A stretch of 64,000 nucleotides of DNA. Source: Gnetum montanum (lineage: Eukaryota; Streptophyta; Gnetopsida; Gnetales; Gnetaceae). Positions within the stretch are counted from its first letter, which is position 1; each line of letters starts with the position of its first letter. A model generated the notes under the pieces. The model was not told where the DNA came from and searched no databases. It worked only from the letters and a program-made list of their open reading frames with translations. The stretch covers positions 148,361-212,360 of the forward strand of contig MNCI01008018.1 in the NCBI GenBank assembly GCA_015680685.1. The letters run 5' to 3'. Of this stretch, positions 46,616 through 57,738 are shown piece after piece. A program made the translations under genes and the position numbers.

Positions 46616-49517
46616 TTATGGGTCCATCTTCACTTCATTGTCATGAAAGGTTAGTGTGGCATAATGTTTGTTTTCCCTAAGTAGAGTTTGCCTGATAATA
46701 GAGAAAATGGATTCTTTATTAGCAAGCATGTCTTCGCTCATGGGAATAGAGGTCAACATTTGAACTAGTGCATCATTATGAGTGGAAGAATTCATGGCTA
46801 GGTTGTATAAATTCAATAATGTGTTTTTTTATTTTAGGGACCATTTAGCTTGTTTCATTTGCGTGAGGAAATTCTTTTCATTGGCATGTGATCTTTAGGC
46901 CTTGGTTGTCTTAATTTCCTCCATTCTTCTTAGAATTTTTGGCTCATGTTTTGATGTGTGTTGCTTGGATCCATTGCTCATACCTAATTTGTGATGCTTT
47001 TTTGGTTGACTGGTTGATGTAGTTTGAGCAATGGAGTTTATGGGTAGGGCTAGTCTTTGTGCAGGCTTCTATAGGTTAACTTCCTTCTAAGCCTTTTGTT
47101 GTTGGCTACCTTTAGTAGGCTTAGTTGTTGTTTTGATGATAGGTTGTCTTCGTCGCCATTATGGTGACTTTCTTATTGATATGTGATGACATGGTTGAGG
47201 TATTGGCCATGATAGATAAGCATTAGTCATGGGTTGTTGCAAGTTTGTTAGTGGATGGTAGAGGAACTAGAATAACAAAGGGTTTCCTAGCTTTAGTAGG
47301 ATTAATAGCACCTTGTTTAGGTCAAAATGTTGATGCCATTGAAAGTGGAACATGTATAATAAAAGGCTTCTTGGGGGTTGGAGGTGGGGTTACCCATATA
47401 ATAAATGGCATTTTAGGATTTATATTTTGGGGTAGAATACTAGCTAGTGGTACCTTGATGATAAATGGTACTCTAGGAGGACTAGATTGAGTAGATGTTG
47501 TGAACAAGGCTAGAGTGTAGGGATCACTTCTGGCATTTGGAGAGTTGGGTCATTCAACACTAACTCACCCTGATCGATCATCTATTGTATGTCATCTTTC
47601 AATGCTAGGAAAAAATCGGTATTATAACCAACTAGTTGATGATAATGGCAAAACTTGTCAAGCTTGAAGTATTTTGGTAGTTTGGATCATCTTTGGTTGC
47701 CACCATTGGGTCTCTAGCTATCTCACAAAGATAACCATATCTCTTATGAGCTTCCTCAGATAGTTGCTTATGTTAAATACGATTGTCTTTAAGTAACTAT
47801 TCTAAGAGCTCAAAAGATTTCATAGGAAACTTAGCATACCTAGACCTATCCTTATCCTCAAAATTTGGTCTTGGTTGGTTGGTTGGAAGCATATGAAGTA
47901 GATAGTTGAGATGGGCCAGAAGATATGTTGCATGGTAGAGACTTTTGCCCTTTTATCTATTTTGAGTCTTTTGCCACTATGGCCATAGTTTCTTGCATTA
48001 GCTTATTCTTATTCATATCCTTCCTTGTATGCTAGTTTTTATAGGCTACATATGTCAAATCATTGCTAGCTTTACCAGCCTCAATGTTCTTAATTTGTGA
48101 AAAGGCTTTGCTCAATGATCAAGATTCTAAGTAGTAAAGCTTTGACTTGATGAAGTCATTAACTACTTCCTTGAAGATGGTCAAAAGGTGGATTTTAGAG
48201 ATGGGTTCTAGAATCTCATTCAGTGTTGCATTCCATCTTTGAATAAACTTCTAAAGTGGTTCAAGTGACCCCTGCTTACTTTCATGAGTTGGTCCAATAT
48301 TGTATCTGGCTTTAAGTTATACTTAAATTTGTTAACAAATTGGTTGACCAAGTCATCAAGTAAGAAGATAGAACTCATTGGTAATGTCCTATACAAGTTT
48401 AAAGCTTTGTCTATTATGAACATAGGGAAAATACATAGTATCATGCGAGGCCATGCTTACAACATGTGGCACTTGAAATGAAACATGAAAAGATGTGCGT
48501 TAGGGTTTCCTTCACCATTGTATTTAGTGAAGTTTGGAATAGACATGCTTGCAAGTAATGTGATTTGGAGAACAGTAGGACTAATGGAGCTGTATTTGTA
48601 GAAGTCCATGATCTTTATCATTTGTATTATGTTGGCTTCAAGTTTTTGTAGCTTCTTAGTAAGATCTTAGATTAGTTGAAAGGCTTGATCTAGGCTTAGT
48701 TGTGCTCCTGCAGGTTCATTGGTTGTTAAATGGTTGGTGGTTGGGAAACAAGCAATGATATAGATTGGAGAGGTCAAGTTATTATCACCATGAAGGGGTT
48801 GAACATGGGAAAGAAGGTTTGCACTAAGACTTATGAAATGAAGGGAACAAATGGACTGCAAGAAGTTTGTGGGACTTGAGATCCTAAAGAAGGACCTATT
48901 GAGATGAAAAAAGGAGGTGGCATGGAAGAAACCATTGATGGTGGTTGAACATAATGAGATTGGATTGTGAAAGACAATGATGTGAATATGGAGGAGACCT
49001 AGGAAGTTGGTTGAGAGATCTAATCCAAGGTGGTTATGGGCATTATTTAACTTATTATTAGTGTAGAATACAATGGCTTGTTTATAATAAGTTAGGGATG
49101 AAGTGTTGCAAGGGTTCCTCCAAATAAGCATTGTTGTCATAGTAACCTTCAAATCCATATTGATCCTCTTGGTCTTATTCTAGGATAGCCTCTTTTCTTA
49201 CCACAATCTCATTGTCGACATCCACTAATTGGGCTAGCATGTTAACATAGACTTCTAGGAGCTCAATGTTATCATACATGGAAGGAACATATTCTTTTTT
49301 GTTCTTATGAATGATTTCAAATTCATGCTTATAGTCTAACTCCCTATGTGGGATACGTAAACTAGCATGGATTTTTATGCAAATGAAGTTGTAGTATTCT
49401 TTGATGACATTGGTGCATGGGGGATCATGTCCTAGACATCTAAGGAATTGTCTATGCTCCATTATAGCTAGGTCCTTAGGATCATAGATGTGAGTTGATT
49501 CTTGGTTCGAGGCCATG
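46616..49517 (-). mobile_element. Gypsy gag relic, minus strand (copy H)
   Basis: The minus frame from ATG 49515-49517 begins MASNQESTHIYDPKDLAIME and runs to 49175 (HRQFLRCLGHDPPCTN, YDNIELLEVYVNMLAQLVDV). The capsid core at 48220-48444 contains KALNLYRTLPMSSIFLLDDL and VNQFVNKFKYNLKPDTILDQ, like the retrotransposon gag domain (YxxLPxxSIxxFxxLxxxF). A decayed zinc knuckle, KFCHYHQLVGYNTDFFLALK (about 47670-47610), has the last Cys as Phe and is followed by MIDQGELVL. A Pro-rich repeat frame with PFII-V lies at 47322-47507. No pol was recognised. Confidence 0.7.
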
Positions 49518-49630
49518 GCAACTATGTTGTGTGGTATTATGGTTGATACAAAAGGCATAAACTATGTTAGATCAAGGTAATTCAGCAAATATGACAAATT
49601 TTTCAATGTTTTAAATAAACTATGGCTCCT

Positions 49631-49895
49631 AACTTGTAGCTTGTAGCGTACAACTTATAGCTTATAGCTTGTAGCTTGTAGCTTATAGCATACATCCTAT
49701 AGCTTATAGCTTATAGCTTGTAGCGTGTGTAGCTTATAGCTTATAACTTGTAGCTTGTAGCATACATCTTATAGATTGTAGCTTATAGCTTATAACTTGT
49801 AGCTTGTAGTGTACAACTTATATCTTGTAGCGTATAGCTTATAGCATATAGCTTATAAATTGTAGCTTGTAGCATATAACTTGTTTAAGGTGTAG
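49631..49895. repeat. Array of TAGCTTRT octamers
   Basis: About 30 near-tandem copies of TAGCTTAT or TAGCTTGT, with occasional GTAGCGTACAT and ATACATCTTA variants, thinning out to about 49975. It lies just upstream (minus sense) of the copy H gag start, so probably in its leader or LTR. Confidence 0.9.
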
Positions 49896-49975
49896 CATAT
49901 TTGACAGCTTGATTAAGCTGTAGCTTGTTTGAGCATAGCTTGTGAGACTATTTGAGGTGTAGTATATTTGACAAA

Positions 49976-50265
49976 TTAGGCTAAAATGTAAGTGTAGAAA
50001 TAAAGAAAATGAAAGGAAATGCAATTGTAACAATGTACTATCCAAGCAGAGCCTATTGTTAGCCACAAGAGTAATACTAACGATAGTATCAACAACCACA
50101 AGCATGGGAAATTCCATCACCAAGGGAGAAATATCTATATAGGTAACCAGATCCTTTTGGATATTACATTCAACATCTAATCTCTCCAGGAAATACTTCA
50201 ATCTATGCTTCTTCTCATTACTATCTACTAGAGTATTATAAACCCATTACTTCAAGAATGGATCC
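49976..50265. other. Junction between copy H and copy D, no gene
   Basis: No motif recognised. The two elements face away from each other here. Confidence 0.35.
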
Positions 50266-50413
50266 TAATCCTTATGCACATCAACTAGTAGCTGGTTCAT
50301 TAACCCAACCTTCCAGTTCTTTACCACAAGTATCACCATTGGTTATGCAAGGGAAATTGCCAACATAATGATAGCAAAAGAATGCTAATAGGGTAGTAAA
50401 CACATAGGAGGAG

Positions 50414-51368
50414 GTGATGATGAATGAACCTCAATCTAGGAAACATCCTTTCTTCAAGATAGGTCCTAAAAAGACTGGTGGAGTTAGGGCTTCATTGAAT
50501 CATGTTTCTTATATGACAGATCCTCTTACAAACACTATGCGTCCACAACAACCAACTCAGAAAATTACAACTGTCATGTTAATTGAAACAGTATTAGATT
50601 GGATAAAGGCAGGAGCACTTCCTAAGAAAAGAATAGATCTAGGAAATCCTCTAATTTATTTACAAATTGCTTTGAAATTCACCATGCAAGGCTCTACTAG
50701 ACTTAGCTTCTAGATTTAACTTGATATCTCAAAAAACATACAAGACATGGGACCTTTTGCCCTTAAAGAAGTGCAACATAAGACTAGAGCTAGTAGATCA
50801 ATCAATCACCCTTTCTTTGGAACATATAGAAGATGTGGTGACCACTATCAATGTGTGGTCTTATCTAGCATATTTTCTTGTGATTGATGTGAAGAATGAT
50901 GATAGGAAATTTCCTATCATTATGGGGAGATCATGGCTTAGCAAAATTGATGTTAAGTTAGGAATGAGAGACTTAATCATGGAAATTTTTAAGGAAGATG
51001 AGCAAGAAGCCATACATGAGCAAAGGACTCCATGCATTCCTGATGATAAAGAAGGATGCATTTATGGATTGAAACTTTGGAATGTCAACATAATTCTTAC
51101 ACTAGCCCACAATAGATGGGAGAGACAAATGTGTGAACAAGAAGAAACAATGGCCACTAAACCAAAAGACATCCAGTGGCTGAAAATTAAGGACATGAAA
51201 TTATCCAGGACATGCATGAAAACATTTGACTCACTTATTAACTCCTACCCCAAGAAAATAACCCAAATTAAGAATTTACAAAAAGATATCCTAAACCATA
51301 ATCATACACCAATAACTAGTGGAAATGAAGGTCAAAATTTGAATTTAAGAATAAATAAGAAAGTATAG
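50414..51368 (+). pseudogene. gag tail and protease of copy D
   Basis: Matches the copy C protease residue by residue in long runs: LISQKTYK (C: LISQEMYK), PLKKCNIRLELVD, EDVVTTINVWSYLAYFLVID and FPIIMGRSWLSKIDVKLGMR. The catalytic DSG reads DLA (about 50690-50705). The frame is open from 50721 to 51368 but has no homology beyond the protease apart from a basic, Lys-rich tail. Confidence 0.85.
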
Positions 51369-51559
51369 TTGGGCCTTTTGAAATGAAACGATCACCTAGT
51401 CCAATAGAATATATATTTCCAAAAGATCAAGATTTTATTATCATTAATGTCACATGGGATAATTAACAAAAATCTAAATCACTAAGGATGATAAATAAGA
51501 AACCTAAAGTGTATGATTCAAAGGATCTAGGGTCCATTTTCCGAACACTCACCTATAAG

Positions 51560-51578
51560 TTCAGTCATGGGGGAGATG
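51560..51578 (+). promoter_or_regulatory. Internal polypurine-tract-like block of copy D
   Basis: TTCAGTCATGGGGGAGATG, identical to the minus-strand block 30233-30251 of copy C. Confidence 0.75.
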
Positions 51579-54189
51579 TTCTATCTTGACATAGAAATTG
51601 ATAAGTGTTGTTTAACTTTCTATTTTATTTTATAATTTTTTGGTTTATAATTTTTTATTATACCTTTCCACATTTCTTACCAATTTTCACATTCTTGATA
51701 TCATTTCATTCATTTATACTTTTTTCATTTCTTAATGATTTTATATTCTTCAATATTTTTTTTCAAATTTTTTCTCTATTTTTCTATTTTTTATCATTTT
51801 CTACAAGTTGCATCATTTTTCTTGTACATATTTTTGTTAATAGTCAATAAAGTGCAAAGGAATAAAGTAAGATATCATCCTAATAATGTGAAGATTGCCC
51901 TATGTTACCAAATTATGGAAGGATAGATTCTATATATAGTGAGACCGCATCATCCACCCATTCATTTCCAATAATAAGAGATTCTTATCATGGTCATAAT
52001 GATATTATTTTCATGATAAAACTCTAATAAACTTGTGATCATTATGCTTGGCTAGAAAAGTGAAGAACCAAGAGGAAAGGAAAAAGGTATGACATCAAGG
52101 AGATTTTTGGATTCTCTAGGACTACTATTAGGAGTCTTATCATATTGCTAAGATTGTATTATTTTACTAAGTTCTAATGAAAAATAGAAGTATGAGTACA
52201 ATAAGTGCTACCTTATCATGTCACTGGAAAGACATGTTACCCATGCCTGAAGGTAGTCCTTTGGTAAAGTTGACATAGTAAAAATATAATAAATGCATTC
52301 AATAAAATTTTTGGGGATCCCACTAGAAAGACATTTTGCCCATGATTGAAGGTATGCAACTTCTTAGAAATCTCAAAAATAAGTGCATATTAATAAACTC
52401 CTTCCTTGAACTACATTGCCAAGTGATAATGCTTCTTGCAATAATGGTAGTCTTATGGTTGCTAGTTTTGGAATGATACAATGTAATGTCACTGGTAAGT
52501 GGTATGAGCTTGGTTTGGATATTGGATAGAAAGGCTAATGAGCACTTTAATCATACATTACACACAAGAATTCATTATGCCTATGGTAAGATACTTCATG
52601 TCCTAATTTCTGTAATCCTTTCTAATCTCATTCCACCTCACTTGTATATCTATTTATAATTCTAAGGTTTTGTATAATATAGTGATATTTTCCCATTCTA
52701 GAGATACTAACATGTATGTTTTGCAATATAGGTATGTTATACATTCAACTCCTTGATTTTCTATAGACACCTATAGGTGTGATTATACAAGGACACTAAG
52801 GGTTGAAGCCTACTTTGGGGAGGACACACTTGTATAACTCTTGTATCTCATATCGAACAACGAATTCTATATCATCTTGTGCCTCTAGGAAACTTTAACT
52901 ATTAATTTTTTTTCTAAGTTTTCATATTTGACCATACTTTTGACAATTCTTGCTCCATATCATATGTCTCTAATTGATCTTCTTTGCCAATAATTCCTTC
53001 TTTATGTTCTTCAAATGCCAATTTTTTATAATCTAGACATCATCTATGATTACAAACCCTTCAGAAAACCTCTACATCTTATAGACTATTAAGTTGACTT
53101 AATTTTTTCATCAAAAAATATTTAGAAATAAAATTTTTTCACTAGTAATGTCAAATCTACAATGTCGCATGACCTACGATGGCACAACTACGAGGTCACA
53201 CTCATAAAAATCTATATATATGCATGGGGAGTTAGAATGTTTTTTCATTCTACCATTTCAAAGCAAGGGGAGTTCATGCAGTTTTTCTGAGCTTTGATGC
53301 CCAAACTTCCCAACACCATAACTTCCTCAGCACAACTTTGATTTGTGTGATTCTTAAATCCTGTTGATCTCAGAGTGCTCAACTTAGTCAGGGGAGGTGG
53401 GAGGGGTGGCGGTGTATTGTGCATAGTAAAGAAAGGTTGAGCCAAAATTTTTTAATGCTAGAAGATAATATGAAGGGTAAGTATGAGAATAAATAAGAAT
53501 ATTTTAATCAACTAATAACATAAAAGCCAATGGACTTAACCAATTCTCCTAACCAACCATTCAATGATATTATAAATAAGGAAACAATAACTATGAAAGG
53601 CCATAATAATCATAGATACACTAGTTAAGGGTTTACTTTTGAATTTATCTAACTCTGTAATCATAATAAGGTTCATAATTAAAAATAAGGATAGAAATTA
53701 GATCAAACCAAGGATCCAAGAAAGAATTATGAGCTATTAAGTACCTATTCAAAATCCTTTGATAACCTTGAATTCTTAATGATTGTAGATGGCTCTTAAA
53801 AGTTCCACTACAAAAGGACCTTCATAGCTAAGAAGTAAGAGACTAAGGGGTTGAGGAAGAGGGTAAGTAGTAGAACAAACTACATAGGCAGAGTAAGGAG
53901 AGAAGGATGGTCAATCCTTTAGTATCCACCAACAAACCCCTACCATCGAATAATCTTCACAAGTTGAGGTAGAGGCATCACTAGCACTAGAACAAGGACA
54001 ACACCTCACATTATTGATAGAATGTCTCTAGGTAATATAGGAGAAATATATCATGTCCATAGTCATTGTTGAATTAAATTTTGAATTGTTCATGAAGTTT
54101 GCACTAGAAGTTATAAAAACACAACTCCAAGACTCTCCCTTATGCTCAACTATATTAAGAAATGTTGAATGGTGTTTAGGAGAGGTGTA
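51579..54189 (+). other. 3' internal region of copy D, first half
   Basis: A T-rich leader (51605-51850, which makes a spurious Phe-rich open frame) is followed by AT-rich sequence without motifs. A similar T-rich leader follows the purine block of copy C. A GTGGGAGGGGTGGCGGTG patch at about 53397-53414 is the only G-rich spot. Confidence 0.45.
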
Positions 54190-56610
54190 CTAGTTTATGT
54201 AAAAACAAAAAAGATGATGCTACTATAAATATTGAAGGAGTCTTAGCACCCTATTCTATAGAAGCTATTACCAAGGCACTTAACATTTCCAATGTCAGAG
54301 CCAATGTAATGCAAATATCGACAAGGTCCAACATAGACATATAGAAGTTGTGGTTGTAGAGAGCCTATGGGAAAGAGGAAAAGGATTATAGTGATCTAAC
54401 TACTTAGGAAAAGATTTATTTTAAGATTGAAACTTATTACATGTTCCCATTTTAAGATTATAACTTATCACATGTTCTCAACTAAAAGACTCAACATGAT
54501 CTCTGCTTGTGTAGCTAGAGAAAGTGCAATCCTAATGGGAAAATTTAATGCCAACATAGCCCATTTGCTCTTCCTATAAATATAAAGAATATTTGAAGAG
54601 AAGAAGGTAGGGAAACTCACACTACCATTCCCTTGTCTAATTAGGAACTTGTGTAAGCAAGAGGGGTTCCTAGGCTAGACACATGATGTTATGAGGAAAG
54701 CCCAGAATGCATCTACGTAGAGATGTCTAAGTTGGTGTCACCCAAGAAGGATCAATTAGAAAAGTTAGTAGGCATTGAGGGAGCATCAATAACTATACCT
54801 ATTGGTAACATTCCAACTATTAGACAATAGCAACAAGTAGGTCCTAGTGAGTTAACACCTGCTGGTGATAGGCCTGAACAACAAGCTCCACCACCACAAC
54901 AAGACTACAGACCTTTAATGACTCACCTATAACAAATTGTAGAAATATCAATTGGGAAGCAAGGGAAGGTTCCACTCTTTATAGAGTAAGTAACAACTTC
55001 GTAAGGCCTACAATATCCATAGGATTCACTAGTGGGCAGGTATCTTTGTAGGCAGGGGAAGATGATGACTAGGCATAACAAATCTCAGGGAATCTTGCAT
55101 CATTCTAGGTGATGTTAGAAACCAAGGAAGATATCACAGTAGTGGTCATGCAACACTAGGATGTAGTAGGAGCACCAGAGGTTATCATTGATCATATTAA
55201 AGAATCCTTTAATGTTCTCGCTATGCCATCGATCGATATTTTTGGAGCTATAGATGTTCAAATGCTAGTTGAAATATCCATGATAATAGTAGAGCATGAA
55301 GATGTCCTTGATCAACTAATATAAATGGGCCAAGTTATGTAGAATCTCTTTAATATCCCCAGTGATATCATTATAGTGTAGTATGATCTCATAGCCACAA
55401 AGGGCAAGCTAATCATGGTAGAAACAAGGGTAGAGCACATAGAGAATGAGGTGCAAAAGCTACAAGTTGAATTAGTAGCTTTTAGAGTAGAGAAAAGAGA
55501 CCTTGCACAATATGTGACCCTAGACCAGCTGGAAGCCTCTAGAATTGATTAGGTTAGGAAATTTATAGTAAGAAACATTTAGGTTAAGAGGGAGAAGAAA
55601 ATGTTGTGTGGAACACATTAGTGGCAAAAGCCTAGACATACGCACATGCTAAAGCCATCAATGCCTTAGAAGAAGAAAAGAAGAAGCTTGCTGTAGATAT
55701 CATAAGATTGACTGATATTGAAAAGTAAAAGAATATTCTTAGAGAAAGTATTCATCAATTATGAGAATAATTCATTTGAGTTAACTAGGTAATGCATAAA
55801 TTGACCATGAAAAGTCACACCCTATTAATGGAAGAAGTTAGTGCAATCCACCAAAAGTCAACAACTGAAATATGCGCATGGCTAAACGAGACCAAGAAAC
55901 ATGAAAAGCTAAAAGAACACTTTAGGAATTAGGTTGGCATGTATAAAAAATTAATGAAAAAGAAATCTATATGACAAAGATCAAGATTGACTCAATCATA
56001 GCTCAAATACTAGATTAGCAACTCATTTTAGACAACCTTGCCCATGTCCAACAAGATGAAGTTAAAAATAAGGACTTGTAGATATAATAGAATACATGGG
56101 GCTAGAAAACCTTCAGTATGCTAACTTGGCCATGTTAATAGTAGGAAGACCCAAAAATGATCTTGAATAATAGGTAGCGGTAGTCTACACAATTTATGAA
56201 AAAAATTTGTAGATCGAAAAGACACCCAACAGAAACTACATGTAGAAAAAGTTTAGTTAGAAATTATTAAGGCTAGCTATTATGGATAGATATATGTTGC
56301 AACAACCCTAACATGTTGAATGAAAGATTATCAAGAATTAAGAAAGGTGGCTAGAGATTTTGAAGAGGAGAGAAGGTAGTTTGCGACTTGGTACGTGAAG
56401 GCTAACAAGAGGTTCCTACAATCACCATGTCCATGGGATGTATCTATGCCATCCAACATCATCAGATTTGCATGAATGGTACATGATCCTTGGTCAAAAG
56501 AAGAAAATCTTCAAGTGCTCCTAAACCAATATTAATTCTAGAAGCTTGATGATAAGAGAAAGAAGCCGATGGAGGAGCCTTCACCACCTAGAACACAAAG
56601 ATCACATTGA
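54190..56610 (+). pseudogene. Decayed coiled-coil ORF upstream of the 3' LTR (plant-transposon-protein-like)
   Basis: Three plus frames together read as one long protein. EGVLAPYSIEAITKALNI (about 54228-54281), VGKLTLPFPCLIRNLCKQEG-like sequence (54600-54660) and ARESAILMGKFNANIAHLL resemble the 'putative plant transposon protein' domain. A Gln/Pro-rich linker (ERPEQQAPPPQQ-like, about 54870) and a coiled coil (VEHIENEVQKLQVELVAFRV, 55426-55485) follow. The end is DYQELRKVARDFEEERR and WYVKANKRFLQSPCPWDVSM (56320-56455). Many stops are TAG or TAA where Q or W is expected. The position, between the internal purine block and the 3' LTR, is that of the third ORF of Athila elements. The domain assignment is from memory and moderate. 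Confidence 0.55.
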
Positions 56611-56803
56611 GCTATTTTATTTTCTTTGTTTTGTCTTGTCTCTTGTTATTGTCAATAGTGTTAATTTTATAAAAGCACCACTCAAATCACAATGAGGCAT
56701 TCAAAGTCATGTATATAGTTAGTCATGTCAAGTTTGAGTCTACCTCCCAATTTTGTAAGAAACTCTATTCGCATTTTGTTTTAACTTGAGGATGAGCTTC
56801 TAG

Positions 56804-56818
56804 TCAGTCATGGGGGTA
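56804..56818 (+). promoter_or_regulatory. 3' polypurine-tract-like block of copy D
   Basis: TCAGTCATGGGGGTA directly before the LTR start TGATAAATTC. Confidence 0.75.
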
Positions 56819-57738
56819 TGATAAATTCAATTTTTCACAAGCATGATATCATGTCTACAATATTGTATCTATGATATCACATTTATGATCTTGCATGCTA
56901 TGATATCGTAGCTCATCCTATGTCATCATTGAAGTGATGTCTTCGGATCTATGTGATCCTATAAATAGAAAAATTTTGTCATACCAACAAAAATAATTTC
57001 ATTCCCATCTTAGCTAGAATCTTGCAATTTGTTTCCATAGTTAGTGATAGAGTGAATGCTCACAATGTGATGTTAAGCAATTATACGACATCTTTATTCG
57101 AGTAAATTGTACTTGGGCATGGTGCATGACTGGAAATAAGAATCGAGATTATTTTTCACCATTGCAACATCCACTTCTTTTATTGCACTTAGCTAATTTC
57201 TTACTTAGTTTAATTTCCATGTTTACTTTAGCTTAGTTCTTTACATTTCCGAAGTACTTTACTTTACATGTTCATTAGTAAGGTGGCATGAGTATGACTG
57301 GTTTTGATCATTAAGTGTAATCGTTTGGTAACCCAGTAGTGGTTTCACTTGATTCACTTAGTAGTGAACTCACTTGTTAATCCAAGTAATGGTTACATGA
57401 GTCCACGACGTGATTGGTAAGCTAGGATTGGATGCTCATCGCCATAGGCTAGAGTAGATTTACATTCCTCTTATTACTTAGACTTAGATTTTAATATTAC
57501 TTTCATTGTGTTTACAACTAGGAGTAAATTGAGTCCAACAACATTAACATATCATATGCCTCACTGAGAGTTAAACCATACACTTGAACTTCACTAACTC
57601 AAAGTGGGAAGATAATGATCATGAACCTACTACCAACTCTTAGGATACTTACATTGCCCATCCATGGATTACAATCTAGTCATGCATATGAACTCATGAC
57701 TTTTATGGTGGAGTGTTGGGGTACCCTACTAATCATCA
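56819..57738 (+). repeat. 3' LTR of copy D
   Basis: Begins TGATAAATTC and ends GGGGTACCCTACTAATCATCA. It has U3 palindromes GATATC (about 56846, 56872, 56907) and a TATA box CCTATAAATAG (56949-56959). The TTTATTCGAGTAAATTGTAC and TTTGGTAACCCAGTAG blocks are shared with the other family LTRs. Confidence 0.85.

Larger units (their letters stand above)
50266..57738 (+). mobile_element. GATATC-family retrotransposon, copy D, 5' truncated
   Basis: Plus strand: gag tail (MDPNPYAHQL...MQGKLPT, from about 50270), protease (about 50690-51100), internal purine block (51560-51578), long 3' region with a decayed coiled-coil frame (about 54190-56610), terminal purine block (56804-56818) and 3' LTR (56819-57738). 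The 5' LTR, primer site and most of gag are missing. RT, RNase H and integrase are absent, as in copy C. Confidence 0.82.

Noticed and set aside
51605-51850. Phe-rich open frame that could be called a membrane protein
   Set aside because: It is a T-rich leader tract; a similar tract follows the purine block of copy C.
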